Assembly (NCBI GenBank): GCA_963782255.1
Contig: CAWAIS010000001.1
Location: 3,782,001 to 3,846,000, forward strand
Direction of reading: 5' to 3'
Source of the DNA: Roseiarcus sp963782255
Lineage (GTDB): Bacteria; Pseudomonadota; Alphaproteobacteria; Rhizobiales; Beijerinckiaceae
Length of the DNA: 64,000 nt
The notes below the pieces were generated by a model. The model was given only the letters and a program-made list of their open reading frames with translations. It was not told where the DNA came from and did no database searches. Each line of letters begins with the position of its first letter. Position 1 is the stretch's first letter. The position numbers and the translations under genes were made by a program. Of the stretch, positions 33,125 to 42,455 are shown one piece after another.

Positions 33125-34428
33125 GTGTCCCCAGAATTGAGTAGCGAAGATAAGATTGCCGCCAAACAACTCGATGGGCTGCTCGACTATGTCGAAGCGC
33201 TCGTCAAACTCGATGAACGTCCTGCAACTCGGCTTGTACAGCACAAGCTCGTGGACGGCTCTCAATTCATTCTCCATCAACACGAAATCGCCGGCCTTCC
33301 CGGGATATCTGCCGACTTCAGCGATGCCGACGGACCAATCTGGCTCGGGGTAGCTCGCCTCCAAAGGACGCAACCTCCAGCGGTGCCAGAAGACTGTCGG
33401 CAATGGATCGAAGTTTCCAACGATCCCACGAAACCCCCCGTGATCCAGGAGGTCCGACACCTTCGGGTTCCTGAAGACGATATGAACAAAATGGTTACGA
33501 GTGGCGAAGCGCGGTCTGCGGACTGCATCCCCTCCATTAAAGGCCCGGCCAAAGACGAGCCGCCCGGCCGCTATTTCGACGTCATGCTTCGTCTTGAGGA
33601 CCGAGCTGCGCTTCGCACCAAGCTCGAAGTTTACTGCACGAAAGCTTGGCTCGAATGGTCTGAAAACGAAAAACCGCGCCGCCGCTCAATTGCCGTCTAT
33701 CAACGCTTGTTCGAGATCGCTCAGCGGCTTTTGCAGTCCGGCGGACATGAGTCCGTTGAGCTCATCTGGGGCCTCGGGCTGGCACGCTGGAGCCGACCCG
33801 AGGAGTCGATCGATCTCCCTATGATCGAGCGGTCCGTCGAAGTTGAAATTGCCGACCAGACGGATGCTGCCATCACCATTCGACCGCGTTCGACGGCTGC
33901 GCGCGTTGAGCTTCGCGCCTTCGAAAAACTTGCCGCTGAAAGACTGGCCTTGGCGGAAGATGCCGCCAAACGCTGCCTGCGCACCATCGAGGGGGCCGAC
34001 AGCGAAGGCGTTTCGCCGTTCGCCCGGATACGTTCGAACCACTCTTGAAAATCTGCGGCAGTCAGCTCGATCCCGATGGACGCTATCTACCCGATGTCCG
34101 CCCGCTCGCTCCCACGGAGCCAGTGCCGCCAGCCGAGCGCGACATTTTGACCGTTTCGGATCGTTACGTCCTCTTCGCGCGCCGCCGATCAGCCAATTCG
34201 GTCCTCCGCGACATCGAGCAATTCAAGGAAAAGCTAGCTTCCGGCGAGCCTGAGCAGGTGGTCTTGGGAGGTGCCGCGCGCACCCTTGTCATGGGTCCTT
34301 CGGACGGCATTGACGACACCTACCAACATCTCGGCGACACGATCGACATCGGTGGAGCCGAGTTGCTTCCAGCCGACGAGCCGATCGACCCTGACCAGGC
34401 TGATCTTTTCTTCCCCAAGCAGCTTTAG
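33125..34428 (+). pseudogene. N-terminal region of a large AAA/helicase-like protein, frameshifted and truncated
   Basis: Two frames (307 codons from 33125, then to 34428) form one protein if a C missing near 34031 is restored (SPF then RPDTFEPLLKICGS). It contains RYFDVMLRLEDRAALRTKLE, RRRSIAVYQRLFEIAQRLLQ, LIWGLGLARWSRPEESIDLP and ends DPDQADLFFPKQL. This matches the part that precedes the P-loop in large superfamily-1 helicase-like (AAA_11/12) proteins, which continue FPKPFN and a Walker A. The helicase core is missing: the ISAzo13 copy begins at the stop codon, whose G is the first base of the element. Family call is from memory of the motif. Confidence 0.55.
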
Positions 34429-35759
34429 GTCACTTCGGACAATAACTGAATCGCGACGGGTCGTCGTGCGTCGGAATGACTTAGGTGTCGGGGATTCCGG
34501 GCTGTGGCGAAGAGGCGTAGTTCGATCGCATGATCGACGAGGCGGCGATTCGGCTGCGATGGGAGACGGTCGGGGCGCGGCTTGACGAGCGTGGTCGGCG
34601 GTTGTTTGCGGCGGCGGAGGTCCGGAGCGCCGGTCGCGGCGGTCTCGCGCTGGTCTCGAAGGTTACCGGGCTTGCTCGTTCGACGATCAATCGCGGCGAA
34701 GACGACCTCGACGGCGAGCCGCTTGCGAAGGGGCGGGTTCGCCGTGCCGGAGGCGGGCGTCGGTCGGTATCGCGAGCCGACCCGGGCTCGTCCCCGCGCT
34801 CAAGCGGCTGGTCGAACCGGCGACATTGGGCGATCCCACGCGGTCCCTGATCTGGGTGTCGAAAAGCATGGCGAAGCTCGCGGCAGCGCTGACCGAGATG
34901 GGACATCCGATCAGCGCCGATACGGTCGGCGCGGAGTTGGCGAAGCTCGGGTTCTCGCGCCAGTCCAATCGCAAGGCGGATGAAGGTTCGCACCATCCCG
35001 ACCGCAACGCCCAGTTCGAACACATCAACGCGAAAGTCGTTGCGGCGCAGGCCCGCCAACAGCCCGTCATCTCCGTCGATACGAAGAAGAAGGAGTTGCT
35101 CGGCAACTTCAAGAACGGCGGAACCGACTATCGTCCGAAAGGCGATCCGCGGCGCGTGAACGTGCACGACTTCGAGGACAAGAAGCTCGGCAAGGTCGTG
35201 CCTTATGGGGTGTATGATGTGACCGCCAATGCCGGTTTCGTCAGCGTCGGGATCACCAGCGACACCGCCGAGTTTGCCGTGGCGTCGATCCGCTGCTGGC
35301 TCGAACGCATGGGACGACAGCGCTATCCGCAGGCGCGAGAACTGACGATCACGGCGGACTGCGGCGGCTCGAATGGGGCGCGCGTGCGGCTCTGGAAACT
35401 CGAACTGCAAAAGCTCGCCGACGAGACCGGGCTTGCGATCCACGTCCACCACTATCCGCCAGGCACATCGAAGTGGAACAAGATCGAGCACCGCCTGTTC
35501 TGCCACATCACGCAGAACTGGCGCGGCCGACCGCTCACGGATCGTCTTGCCGTGGTCGAGTTGATCGGCGCAACCACCACCAACGCCGGGCTCAAGGTCG
35601 AAAGCGCGCTCGACACGCGCCGCTATCAAAAGGGCATCAAAGTCAGCAATGCCGCGATGAAGCGCCTCGACATCACCGGCGATCAGTTCCATCCTGAATG
35701 GAACTACACGATCAAGCCCAGGCCACCCTGAACCGTAGCACTTATTGTGCGGGGTGTCC
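34428..35759. mobile_element. ISAzo13-type element, copy 2 (plus)
   Basis: Mirror copy of 30959-32290 (all ORF coordinates sum to 66718). It is flanked on both sides by TTA (34425-34427 and 35760-35762), consistent with a 3-bp target duplication. The mirrored pair could mobilise or invert the 2.1 kb between them. Confidence 0.85.
34530..35731 (+). CDS. ISAzo13-type transposase, two frames (copy 2)
   Basis: Identical in both frames to the transposase of copy 1: N-terminal part from ATG 34530, catalytic part in the -1 frame ending at 35731. The junction lies near 34790-34815. Identity between the copies shows recent duplication or gene conversion. At least one copy was probably able to transpose recently, in spite of the frame change. 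Confidence 0.8.
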
Positions 35760-35946
35760 TTAGGCGAACGCGCCCACCTGCGCCACGGGTTCGCGTCACC
35801 GCGTTCCGGCGCCGTTCCGCCCGGTTCCGGCCCGTGTCAAGGAGTTGCGACGGCGACGAGGCGCGGCTAAAATTCGCCTTCGACAGGGTGTATTGACCTG
35901 CCGCTTCCAAGGTTTCCCCGTCAATCTCACCAAAAGGAGCCAGCCA

Positions 35947-36540
35947 ATGAGTTTCACGCTGCCCGATCTGCCCTACGCCTACGACGCGCTCGGCCCCTAT
36001 ATGTCGCGCGAAACGTTGGAATTCCATCACGACAAGCATCATCTGGCTTATGTCAACAATGGCAATGCTGCGCTCAAGGGCACCGAATGGGAAGGAAAGT
36101 CGCTCGAGGAGATCGTCAAGGGCTCGTTCGGCAAGAACGCGGCCGTTTTCAATAACGCCGGCCAGCATTACAACCATATCCACTTCTGGAAATGGATGAA
36201 GCCGCACGCGAGCGCCAAGATCCCGGGAGAAGTCGAGAAGGCGCTGAAGGACTCGTTCGGCTCGGTCGACAAGGCCAAGGAAGACCTCATTCAGGCGGGC
36301 GTGACCCAGTTCGGCTCCGGCTGGTGCTGGCTCACCCTGAAGGACGGCAAGGTTCAGGCGACCAAGACGCAGAACGGCGAGAACCCGCTCGTGCACGGCG
36401 GCAAGCCGATCCTCGGCGTCGACGTCTGGGAGCACTCCTACTACATCGATTACCGCAACCGGCGGCCCGACTACTTGAAGGCCGTGGTCGATCACCTCAT
36501 CAACTGGGAATACGTGGCCGAACTCTTCGGCCAGAAGTAA
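35947..36540 (+). CDS. sodB: iron superoxide dismutase
   Basis: A 197-residue Fe/Mn-type superoxide dismutase. Metal ligands are visible: His27 (ETLEFHHDKHH), His77 (AGQHYNHIHFWKW), Asp159 and His163 (GVDVWEHSYYIDY). Gln73 in the N-terminal domain and the FGSGW segment indicate the iron-type rather than manganese-type enzyme. It converts superoxide to peroxide and oxygen in the cytoplasm. AAAGGAG lies upstream of ATG 35947. The right ISAzo13 copy ends 188 bp upstream, so part of the native promoter may have been replaced. A strong terminator hairpin follows. Confidence 0.95.
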   Translation: MSFTLPDLPYAYDALGPYMSRETLEFHHDKHHLAYVNNGNAALKGTEWEGKSLEEIVKGSFGKNAAVFNNAGQHYNHIHFWKWMKPHASAKIPGEVEKALKDSFGSVDKAKEDLIQAGVTQFGSGWCWLTLKDGKVQATKTQNGENPLVHGGKPILGVDVWEHSYYIDYRNRRPDYLKAVVDHLINWEYVAELFGQK

Positions 36541-36582
36541 AGCGCGACGCCCTCTAGCCCGAGAGGGCGCCCGCGCTTTAGA
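36539..36582 (+). terminator. hairpin terminator of sodB
   Basis: Nested stem directly at the stop codon: AAAGCGC ... GCGCTTT outer arms and GCCCTC/GAGGGC inner arms around AGCCC. The T-run is short (CTTTAGATAT), but the stem is strong. Confidence 0.6.
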
Positions 36583-36597
36583 TATACTACGCCGTCT

Positions 36598-36860
36598 AGA
36601 CGAGAGCTCTCGGCAATTCGGTCGAATCGCCGAGAGCTCTATATCTTTGACCTCGCGCGCTTTTCGCGAAAAACCGGTTCCCATTTTTGTCGCAGCGCGC
36701 TTTAGTTAGAGCCTGTTTCAAAAACAACGTCTCATCCTGAGGCGCCTTTTGCGGCACGCAAAAGGCCTCGAAGGATGCTCCAGGAGGCGCCGAACAGCGC
36801 CCTCTGGAACGTCCTTCGAGGCCGCTTCGCGGCGCCTCAGGACGAGGGCGCAGGCTTTCG
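36598..36860. repeat. intergenic palindromic repeats
   Basis: Three elements in a row: an inverted repeat GAGAGCTCTCGGC/GCCGAGAGCTCT (about 36603-36643); a dispersed-repeat-like segment with CGCGAAAAACCGGTTCCCA; and a long imperfect palindrome whose arms CATCCTGAGGCGCC (36733) and GGCGCCTCAGGACG (36831) enclose CCTCGAAGGATG and CGTCCTTCGAGG. The last resembles palindromic repeats scattered in rhizobial and methylotroph genomes. No gene is present in this 330-bp stretch. Confidence 0.6.
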
Positions 36861-36870
36861 GGTCAGGCTC

Positions 36871-37254
36871 TTAGTCGGTCAGGTTGAGCGTCTTTTGCGC
36901 GCAGACATCGACGTCGGACGCATCCATCGACTGACCGTCGGCAAAGGTCCCGTGCAGGTCGACGCGACAATTGAAGCCGCGCGGCAGTTTAGCCGACGCC
37001 TGTTTGCCGGCTTTCACCGCGCCCAGGACCTTCTTCCAGTTTGCCGAGCCGTTCTCGGCCGCCTGCAGCTGGACGAGATCGGTCTTGCGCGAGTTCGTCA
37101 CCATGACCGTGACCGTGGGCGCGGCCTCCGGCGTCTTGGGCCTGAGCTTCGTGGACGCAGCCGCCGTCGGCGCAGCGTTCTGCGCCAGCCCCGGCGCCGC
37201 AATAAGGCCGCACAGCGCCGTGGCCAGCGCCCCGGCCAAGGTCGGTCTCGTCAT
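36871..37254 (-). CDS. secreted hypothetical protein
   Basis: A 127-residue protein with a signal peptide (MTRPTLAGALATALCGLIAA, cleavage near GLAQ). The mature domain has VTVMVTNSRKTDLVQLQAAE, a Lys-rich helix, LPRGFNCRVDLHGTFADGQS and a C-terminal DVDVCAQKTLNLTD with two cysteines likely in a disulfide. Proteins of this pattern are conserved in Hyphomicrobiales without assigned function; they are periplasmic. GGAGGAGA precedes ATG 37254. Confidence 0.75.
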   Translation of the reverse strand: MTRPTLAGALATALCGLIAAPGLAQNAAPTAAASTKLRPKTPEAAPTVTVMVTNSRKTDLVQLQAAENGSANWKKVLGAVKAGKQASAKLPRGFNCRVDLHGTFADGQSMDASDVDVCAQKTLNLTD

Positions 37255-37364
37255 TCATCTCCTCCGACATTCTCGGCGCGAGCTTGCGCTTGCGACGATG
37301 GCGCCACGATGGCGAGAGAAAACCCGAGAATTCAAAGACCCGCCGCCCTTGCGGCGCCTCGCCA

Positions 37365-37967
37365 CTACATGTTGCGAGGGGAGACGGCGCCCTGAGGCTC
37401 GCGCTCGGCCGAGCGCCGTTCGGCGGCGCGCAGCATGGGTACGACGTCCTCTATCTTCTCGGCGACGAGATAGCGAAGCGCGAAGCCGTCGCGGATGAAG
37501 CCCTCGCTGTTCATATGCGCGAAGAGGGCGAGCAACGGGCGCCAGAAGCCATAGATATTGGCGAGGAGGACGGGCTTCGCATGACGCTCGAGCTGCGCCC
37601 AAGTCATCTGCTCGACCAGTTCCTCGAGCGTGCCGATGCCCCCGGGCAAGGCGACGAAGGCGTCGGCGCGATCGAACATCGCCTGCTTGCGCTCGTGCAT
37701 GTTGTCGACGACGAGCATCTCCTGCGCCTCGGTCAGCGCATGCTCCTTGCGCACGAGAAAGGTGGGGATAATCCCGGTCACGTAGCCTCCCGCCGCGAGG
37801 GTGGCGCGGGCCAGACGGCCCATCAGGCCGTCGCCGCCGCCGCCATAGACGAGCCCGATTCCCGCGGCGGCCAACGCTCGCCCGAGCGCTTCCGCCGCGT
37901 CAGTGAAGCGCGGGTCGTTCCCCATGCTCGATCCGCAATAGACGCAAACGTTCCGAATCGAGCTCAT
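37365..37967 (-). CDS. LOG-family protein (TIGR00730; nucleotide phosphoribohydrolase)
   Basis: A 200-residue Rossmann-type protein with the LOG signature PGGIGTLEE (108-116), VCVYCGSS at the N-terminus and GGGGDGLMG (42-50). LOG enzymes release nucleobase from nucleoside 5'-monophosphates (cytokinin activation in plants; AMP or similar in bacteria). The ATG at 37967 with GAGGG upstream is chosen over a longer frame that overlaps the CoA-transferase stop. It is followed by the secreted protein on the same strand. Confidence 0.85.
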   Translation of the reverse strand: MSSIRNVCVYCGSSMGNDPRFTDAAEALGRALAAAGIGLVYGGGGDGLMGRLARATLAAGGYVTGIIPTFLVRKEHALTEAQEMLVVDNMHERKQAMFDRADAFVALPGGIGTLEELVEQMTWAQLERHAKPVLLANIYGFWRPLLALFAHMNSEGFIRDGFALRYLVAEKIEDVVPMLRAAERRSAEREPQGAVSPRNM

Positions 37968-38032
37968 CGAGGCCCTCGTTGCCAGCTCCCGATTTGCCGC
38001 CCCCCGCGGATCGCCGTCAAGCCGAGGTCGCC

Positions 38033-39172
38033 TCATTCGAGCCCGATCTCGCTGAGGATCTCGGCCCGGTGCTCGTCGAGCCGCGGCGAGCGGCGGTCGA
38101 GGACGAGCGGGCTTTCGCTCATGACGATCGGCGCGCGCACGCCCGGCGTCCCTTGAGGATCAATGCGCATGCCGCGGGCGACGAACTGCGGGTCGGCGAA
38201 CAGATCGGCGACCGTGTTGATCGGCCCGGCCGGAACGACGGCCTTTTCGAGCGCCGCCATGAATTCGTCGCGCTTTCGGAGGCCGGTTTTGGCCGCGAGT
38301 TCGCGAGTCAAGTCGGCGCGGTTTGCGACCCGCGCCGCGTTGGTCGCGAAGCGCTCTTGCCCGGCGAGCCTGTCGAGGCCGAGCACGGCGCAGAGGCGGC
38401 CGAACTGCGCGTCGTTGCCGACCGCCACGATCACATAGCCGTCGGCGACGGGAAATGTCTCATAAGGTGCGATGTTGGGATGCGCGTTCCCCATCCGGCG
38501 CGGCGAGACGCCCGAGGCGAGATAGTTCATCGCCTGGTTGGCGAGCATCGCCCCCATCGTGTCCAGGAGCGCAAGGTCGATCTCTTGTCCCCGCCCGGTC
38601 CGCTCGCGCGCGATCAGCGCCGCCTCGATCGCGATCACGCCATAGAGCCCGGTGAAGAGGTCGCAGACGGCGACGCCGACTTTCTGCGGCTCGCCTTCCG
38701 GATCGCCGGTGATGTCCATGTAGCCGGACATGCCCTGGATGAGGAAATCATAGCCGGCCCGCTCGGCGTAAGGGCCCGTCTGGCCGAAGCCGGTCAGCGA
38801 GCAATAGATGAGGCGGGGATTGACATGCCTGAGTGATGCGTAGTCGAGGCCGAATTTCTTCAGCCCCCCGACCTTGAAATTCTCGATCAGAACGTCGGCG
38901 CGCGCCGCGAGCCGCCGCACGATCTCCCGGCCGCGCTCGGTCGTAAAGTCGGCGACGATCGAACGCTTGCCGCGATTGCAGCCATGGAAATAGGCCGCCG
39001 CCCGCTCGCCCTCCGTGTCCAGGAACGGCGGGCCCCACTTTCGCGTGTCGTCGCCCTCTGGGCTCTCGACCTTGACGACGTCGGCGCCGAGATCGGCCAG
39101 CGTCTGCCCGATCCAGGGGCCTGCGAGAATGCGCGCAAGTTCGACGACGCGCACGCCGGAAAGGGCGCTCAT
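38033..39172 (-). CDS. family III CoA-transferase (CaiB/BaiF), probably glutarate CoA-transferase
   Basis: A 379-residue class III CoA-transferase: VVELARILAGPWIGQTLADL, GADVVKVESPEGDDTRKWGP, DVLIENFKVGGLKKFGLDY, GYDFLIQGMSGYMDITG, NIAPYETFPVADGYVIVAVG. It follows the glutaryl-CoA dehydrogenase gene by 6 bases, an arrangement typical of succinyl-CoA:glutarate CoA-transferase. The pair would activate glutarate and oxidise it to crotonyl-CoA, at the end of lysine/tryptophan catabolism. The substrate is inferred from context. Confidence 0.85.
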   Translation of the reverse strand: MSALSGVRVVELARILAGPWIGQTLADLGADVVKVESPEGDDTRKWGPPFLDTEGERAAAYFHGCNRGKRSIVADFTTERGREIVRRLAARADVLIENFKVGGLKKFGLDYASLRHVNPRLIYCSLTGFGQTGPYAERAGYDFLIQGMSGYMDITGDPEGEPQKVGVAVCDLFTGLYGVIAIEAALIARERTGRGQEIDLALLDTMGAMLANQAMNYLASGVSPRRMGNAHPNIAPYETFPVADGYVIVAVGNDAQFGRLCAVLGLDRLAGQERFATNAARVANRADLTRELAAKTGLRKRDEFMAALEKAVVPAGPINTVADLFADPQFVARGMRIDPQGTPGVRAPIVMSESPLVLDRRSPRLDEHRAEILSEIGLE

Positions 39173-39178
39173 CAGGCT

Positions 39179-40381
39179 TTAGAAGAACGCCTGCAGGCCC
39201 GTCTGCGCGCGTCCCAGAATGAGCGCATGGACGTCGTGCGTGCCTTCGTAGGTGTTGACGGTCTCGAGATTGGCGAGATGGCGCATCACCTGGTACTCGA
39301 TCTGGATGCCGTTGCCTCCGTGCATGTCGCGCGCCGCGCGCGCGATGTCGAGCGCCTCGCCGCAATTGTTGCGTTTGATGAGCGAGATCATCTCGGGCGC
39401 CGCGCGGCCTTCGTCCATGAGCCGCCCGACGCGCAACGCCGCCTGAAGCCCGAGCGCGATCTTGGTCTGCATGTCCGCGAGCTTCTTCTGGAAGAGCTGG
39501 GTCGCGGCGAGCGGCTTGCCGAACTGCTTGCGGTCGAGGCCATATTGGCGCGCGCGCGTCCAGCAGTCCTCCGCCGCGCCCATGGCGCCCCAGGCGATGC
39601 CGTAGCGCGCGCGGTTGAGGCAACCGAACGGACCCTTGAGCCCCGCCACGTTCGGCAAAAGCGCCTCTTCCGAAACCTCGACGCTGTCCATGACGATTTC
39701 GCCGGTGATCGAGGCGCGCAAGGAGAGCTTGCCGTCGATCTTGGGCGCGCTCAAGCCGTTCATGCCCTTTTCGAGAACGAAGCCGCGAATCTGCCCATCG
39801 TGCGCCGCCGACTTCGCCCAGACCACGAACACGTCGGCGATCGGCGCGTTGCTGATCCACATCTTCGAGCCGGTCAGACGATAGCCCTTGCCGCTCCTGT
39901 CGGCCCTCGTCTTCATGCCGCCCGGATCGGAGCCGGCGTCCGGCTCGGTCAGTCCGAAGCAGCCGATCATGTCGCCGCGCGCGAGGCCCGGCAGGTATTT
40001 GCGCCGCTGCGCGTCGTCGCCATAGGCGTAGATCGGATACATGACGAGCGAACTCTGCACGCTCATCATCGAGCGATAGCCGGAATCGATCCGCTCGATC
40101 TCGCGCGCGACGAGGCCGTAGGAGACATAGCCGGCGTTGGCGCAGCCGAACTCCTCCGGCAAGGTCAAGCCGAGGAGCCCCTTGTCGCCCATGAGACGGA
40201 AGAGCGCCGGATCGGTCTTCTCCTCGAGATAGGCGCGCTCGACCCGGGGCTTGAGCTCCTTCTCGGCAAACTCCCGCGCCGTGTCGCGGATCATCCGCTC
40301 GTCTTCGGTCAATTGGCTTTCGAGGAGCAGGGGGTCGTCCCACTGGAAGGGACCAAGGCTCGGGCCGTGATAGGAGGTCAT
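39179..40381 (-). CDS. gcdH: glutaryl-CoA dehydrogenase
   Basis: A 400-residue acyl-CoA dehydrogenase with features specific to the glutaryl-CoA enzyme: WDDPLLLESQLTEDERMIRD at the N-terminus, RSMMSVQSSLVMYPIYAYGD, GCFGLTEPDAGSDPGGM for FAD binding, ARDMHGGNGI, and the catalytic Glu379 in NTYEGTHDVHALILGR. It oxidises and decarboxylates glutaryl-CoA to crotonyl-CoA, passing electrons to ETF. It is first in a two-gene operon with the CoA-transferase and divergent from the flavoprotein gene at 40529. Confidence 0.92.
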   Translation of the reverse strand: MTSYHGPSLGPFQWDDPLLLESQLTEDERMIRDTAREFAEKELKPRVERAYLEEKTDPALFRLMGDKGLLGLTLPEEFGCANAGYVSYGLVAREIERIDSGYRSMMSVQSSLVMYPIYAYGDDAQRRKYLPGLARGDMIGCFGLTEPDAGSDPGGMKTRADRSGKGYRLTGSKMWISNAPIADVFVVWAKSAAHDGQIRGFVLEKGMNGLSAPKIDGKLSLRASITGEIVMDSVEVSEEALLPNVAGLKGPFGCLNRARYGIAWGAMGAAEDCWTRARQYGLDRKQFGKPLAATQLFQKKLADMQTKIALGLQAALRVGRLMDEGRAAPEMISLIKRNNCGEALDIARAARDMHGGNGIQIEYQVMRHLANLETVNTYEGTHDVHALILGRAQTGLQAFF

Positions 40382-40528
40382 CGCAAATGCTCTCGAAGGG
40401 CCGCGTTCGCGCGGTGGTCTCGCGATCTATAGGCAGGCTTTGCGGAGGCGTCGAGGCTGCCGGTGGAAAGCGCCGGGAGGCCGGCCTATCGTGGCGGCGA
40501 GCCCAAGCGAAAGGAGCCCGCGTCCCAA

Positions 40529-41812
40529 ATGCTGAACGATCCCCTTTCGCATGGCCTTTGGGAGAAGACCGCGCCGCCCGCGCCAGCGACGACGCCGCTC
40601 AAGGGTCAGGTCAAGGCCGACGTCGCGGTCGTCGGCTGCGGCTATACGGGCCTCTCCGCGGCGCTGCGGCTCGCGCAAGCGGGCGGTAAAGTCGTGGCGC
40701 TCGAGGCGGTCGAGATCGGCTTCGGCGGCGCGGGCCGCAACGTCGGCCTCGTCAACGCCGGCATGTGGGTGATGCCGCGCGAGTTTCCGAAGGCTCTGGG
40801 CGCCGACTATGGCGAGCGGGCACTCGCTCTGCTCGGCGGCGCGCCGGCCGTGGTGTGGGACACAATTGAAAAACACAAGATCGACTGCGATCCCGTGCAT
40901 AACGGCACGCTGCATTGCGCCGTCGGCGCGGCGGGCTCGGCGGAGATTGCGGAGCGCGCGCGGCAATGGGGCGAGCGCGGCGCGCCGGTCCGGGCGCTGT
41001 CCGCAGAGGAGACGGCCAAACGCATCGGCTCGGATGTCTATGCGGGCTCCCTACTCGACATGCGCGCGGGCACGATCCAACCGCTCGCTTATGCGCGCGG
41101 GCTCGCTTCCGCCGCCATCGCGGCCGGGGCGGCGATCCACACGCAAGCCCCCGTGCGCGCGGCGAAACGGACGGGCGCAAAGTGGACGCTGCAAGCGGGC
41201 GAAGGCTCCGTCGTCGCCGACTGGGTCGTGGTCGCGACCGACGCCTATGACGCCTCGCCCTGGCCGCAGGGGCGGCACGAGCAGATTCTCCTGCCGTACT
41301 TCAACTTCGCCACGCCCCCCTTGAGCGCTGATCTTCAGGCCTCGATCCTTCCGGCGCGCGAGGGCTGCTGGGACACGAAGACGATCTTAAGCTCGTTCCG
41401 CTTCGATCGCGCGGGGCGGATGGTGTTCGGCAGCATCGGCGCGCTGCGCGGAACAGGGCTCGCGGTGCATCGCGCCTGGGCGAAGCGCGCGCTCAGGAAG
41501 ATCTTCCCGCGCATCGGCGCGACCGCGTTCGAGTCGCAGTGGTACGGCATGATCGGCATGACGAACGACGCGCTGCCGCGCTTTCATCGCCTGGCCGAGA
41601 ACGTCATCGCCGTCTGCGGCTACAACGGCCGCGGCATCGGCCCGGGCACTGTCTGCGGGCGCGTCGTCGCGGATCACATTCTGGGACGGATTGCGGAACA
41701 GGACATGCCGCTTCCGCTCACTGAGCCCGACGCGCCGGCGCTGCCTGCGGTGAGGGAAGCCTATTACGAAGTCGGCGCCCAGCTCGCGCACGCCGCTGGA
41801 GCGTGGATGTGA
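40529..41812 (+). CDS. FAD-dependent amine oxidase (DAO family, PuuB-like)
   Basis: A 427-residue DAO-type flavoprotein. FAD motif: DVAVVGCGYTGLSAALRLAQ and then VVALEAVEIGFGGAGRNVG; the typical C-terminal block VIAVCGYNGRGIGPGTVCGR follows. This subgroup contains gamma-glutamylputrescine oxidase (PuuB) and related amine oxidases. The ATG at 40529 (MLNDPLSHGLWEKTAP) fits the family N-terminus; GAAAGGAG lies upstream. It diverges from gcdH; a shared promoter region lies at 40382-40528. The exact amine substrate is unknown. Confidence 0.8.
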   Translation: MLNDPLSHGLWEKTAPPAPATTPLKGQVKADVAVVGCGYTGLSAALRLAQAGGKVVALEAVEIGFGGAGRNVGLVNAGMWVMPREFPKALGADYGERALALLGGAPAVVWDTIEKHKIDCDPVHNGTLHCAVGAAGSAEIAERARQWGERGAPVRALSAEETAKRIGSDVYAGSLLDMRAGTIQPLAYARGLASAAIAAGAAIHTQAPVRAAKRTGAKWTLQAGEGSVVADWVVVATDAYDASPWPQGRHEQILLPYFNFATPPLSADLQASILPAREGCWDTKTILSSFRFDRAGRMVFGSIGALRGTGLAVHRAWAKRALRKIFPRIGATAFESQWYGMIGMTNDALPRFHRLAENVIAVCGYNGRGIGPGTVCGRVVADHILGRIAEQDMPLPLTEPDAPALPAVREAYYEVGAQLAHAAGAWM

Positions 41813-41991
41813 AGGCGCTGCCGTTCGGCCGGCGCGGCGCAGCCGCGTTCGCCTCGTCGCGTCGAGACCGGAATGGAAGTTCGCGCTGTCGCAGGTCGAT
41901 GCTCGTAAGGATCGGCGGGCTGTGCTTGCCTTGGAGCGGCGCCTATGGCACAAGCCCGTCGCCCTTTTCGGCGGAATTCCCGCTTGAAGAC

Positions 41992-42066
<75 letters not shown>

Positions 42067-42158
42067 TCGTTTCAAGGACTTACGACACCTCGTCGGATCG
42101 CCGGCCGAATTGAGCCACCAATAGTCACCACGAAAAAGCGCAAGGCTTTTTTCCCGCA

Positions 42159-42374
42159 ATGAGCCGCCTCGCCATCGCGCCCGCCGCCTATGAAGCTATA
42201 TACTCGACGCTGCCCGACGGTGGACCGCTCATGCCGGTATAGCGCCAGGGCGGACTTGCCTCGTCCACCGTCGAGGCGGCCGTCGCCGCTCGGCTCAAGA
42301 CCATGCGCAGGCCGGGTGAGAGGTACAGCGACGTGATCCTGCGGCTCGCTCGGCTTGGGGCGAGCGGGGGCTAG
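42159..42374 (+). pseudogene. antitoxin-like gene with in-frame stop
   Basis: A 72-codon frame: MSRLAIAPAAYEAIYSTLPD, a TAG at 42240-42242, then SSTVEAAVAARLKTMRRPGE and RYSDVILRLARLGASGG. The C-terminal motif (RRPGExYSDVILRLA) is that of small antitoxin-like proteins, and the upstream part shares the frame, so a single nonsense mutation has split it. No toxin gene is adjacent. It precedes the GYD gene by 81 bases; a matching relic-GYD pair is at 18571-16761. Confidence 0.6.
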
Positions 42375-42455
42375 TCCGGCGCCTTGCGGGCGGTTGAATG
42401 AGCGAATGAAATTAAGCAAGTGACGACGCGCCGCGATCATAACGGGAGGAAAACA

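Noticed and set aside
38748..40343. 531-codon minus-strand ORF over gcdH
   Set aside because: Arg/Ala-rich shadow frame of gcdH and the CoA-transferase.
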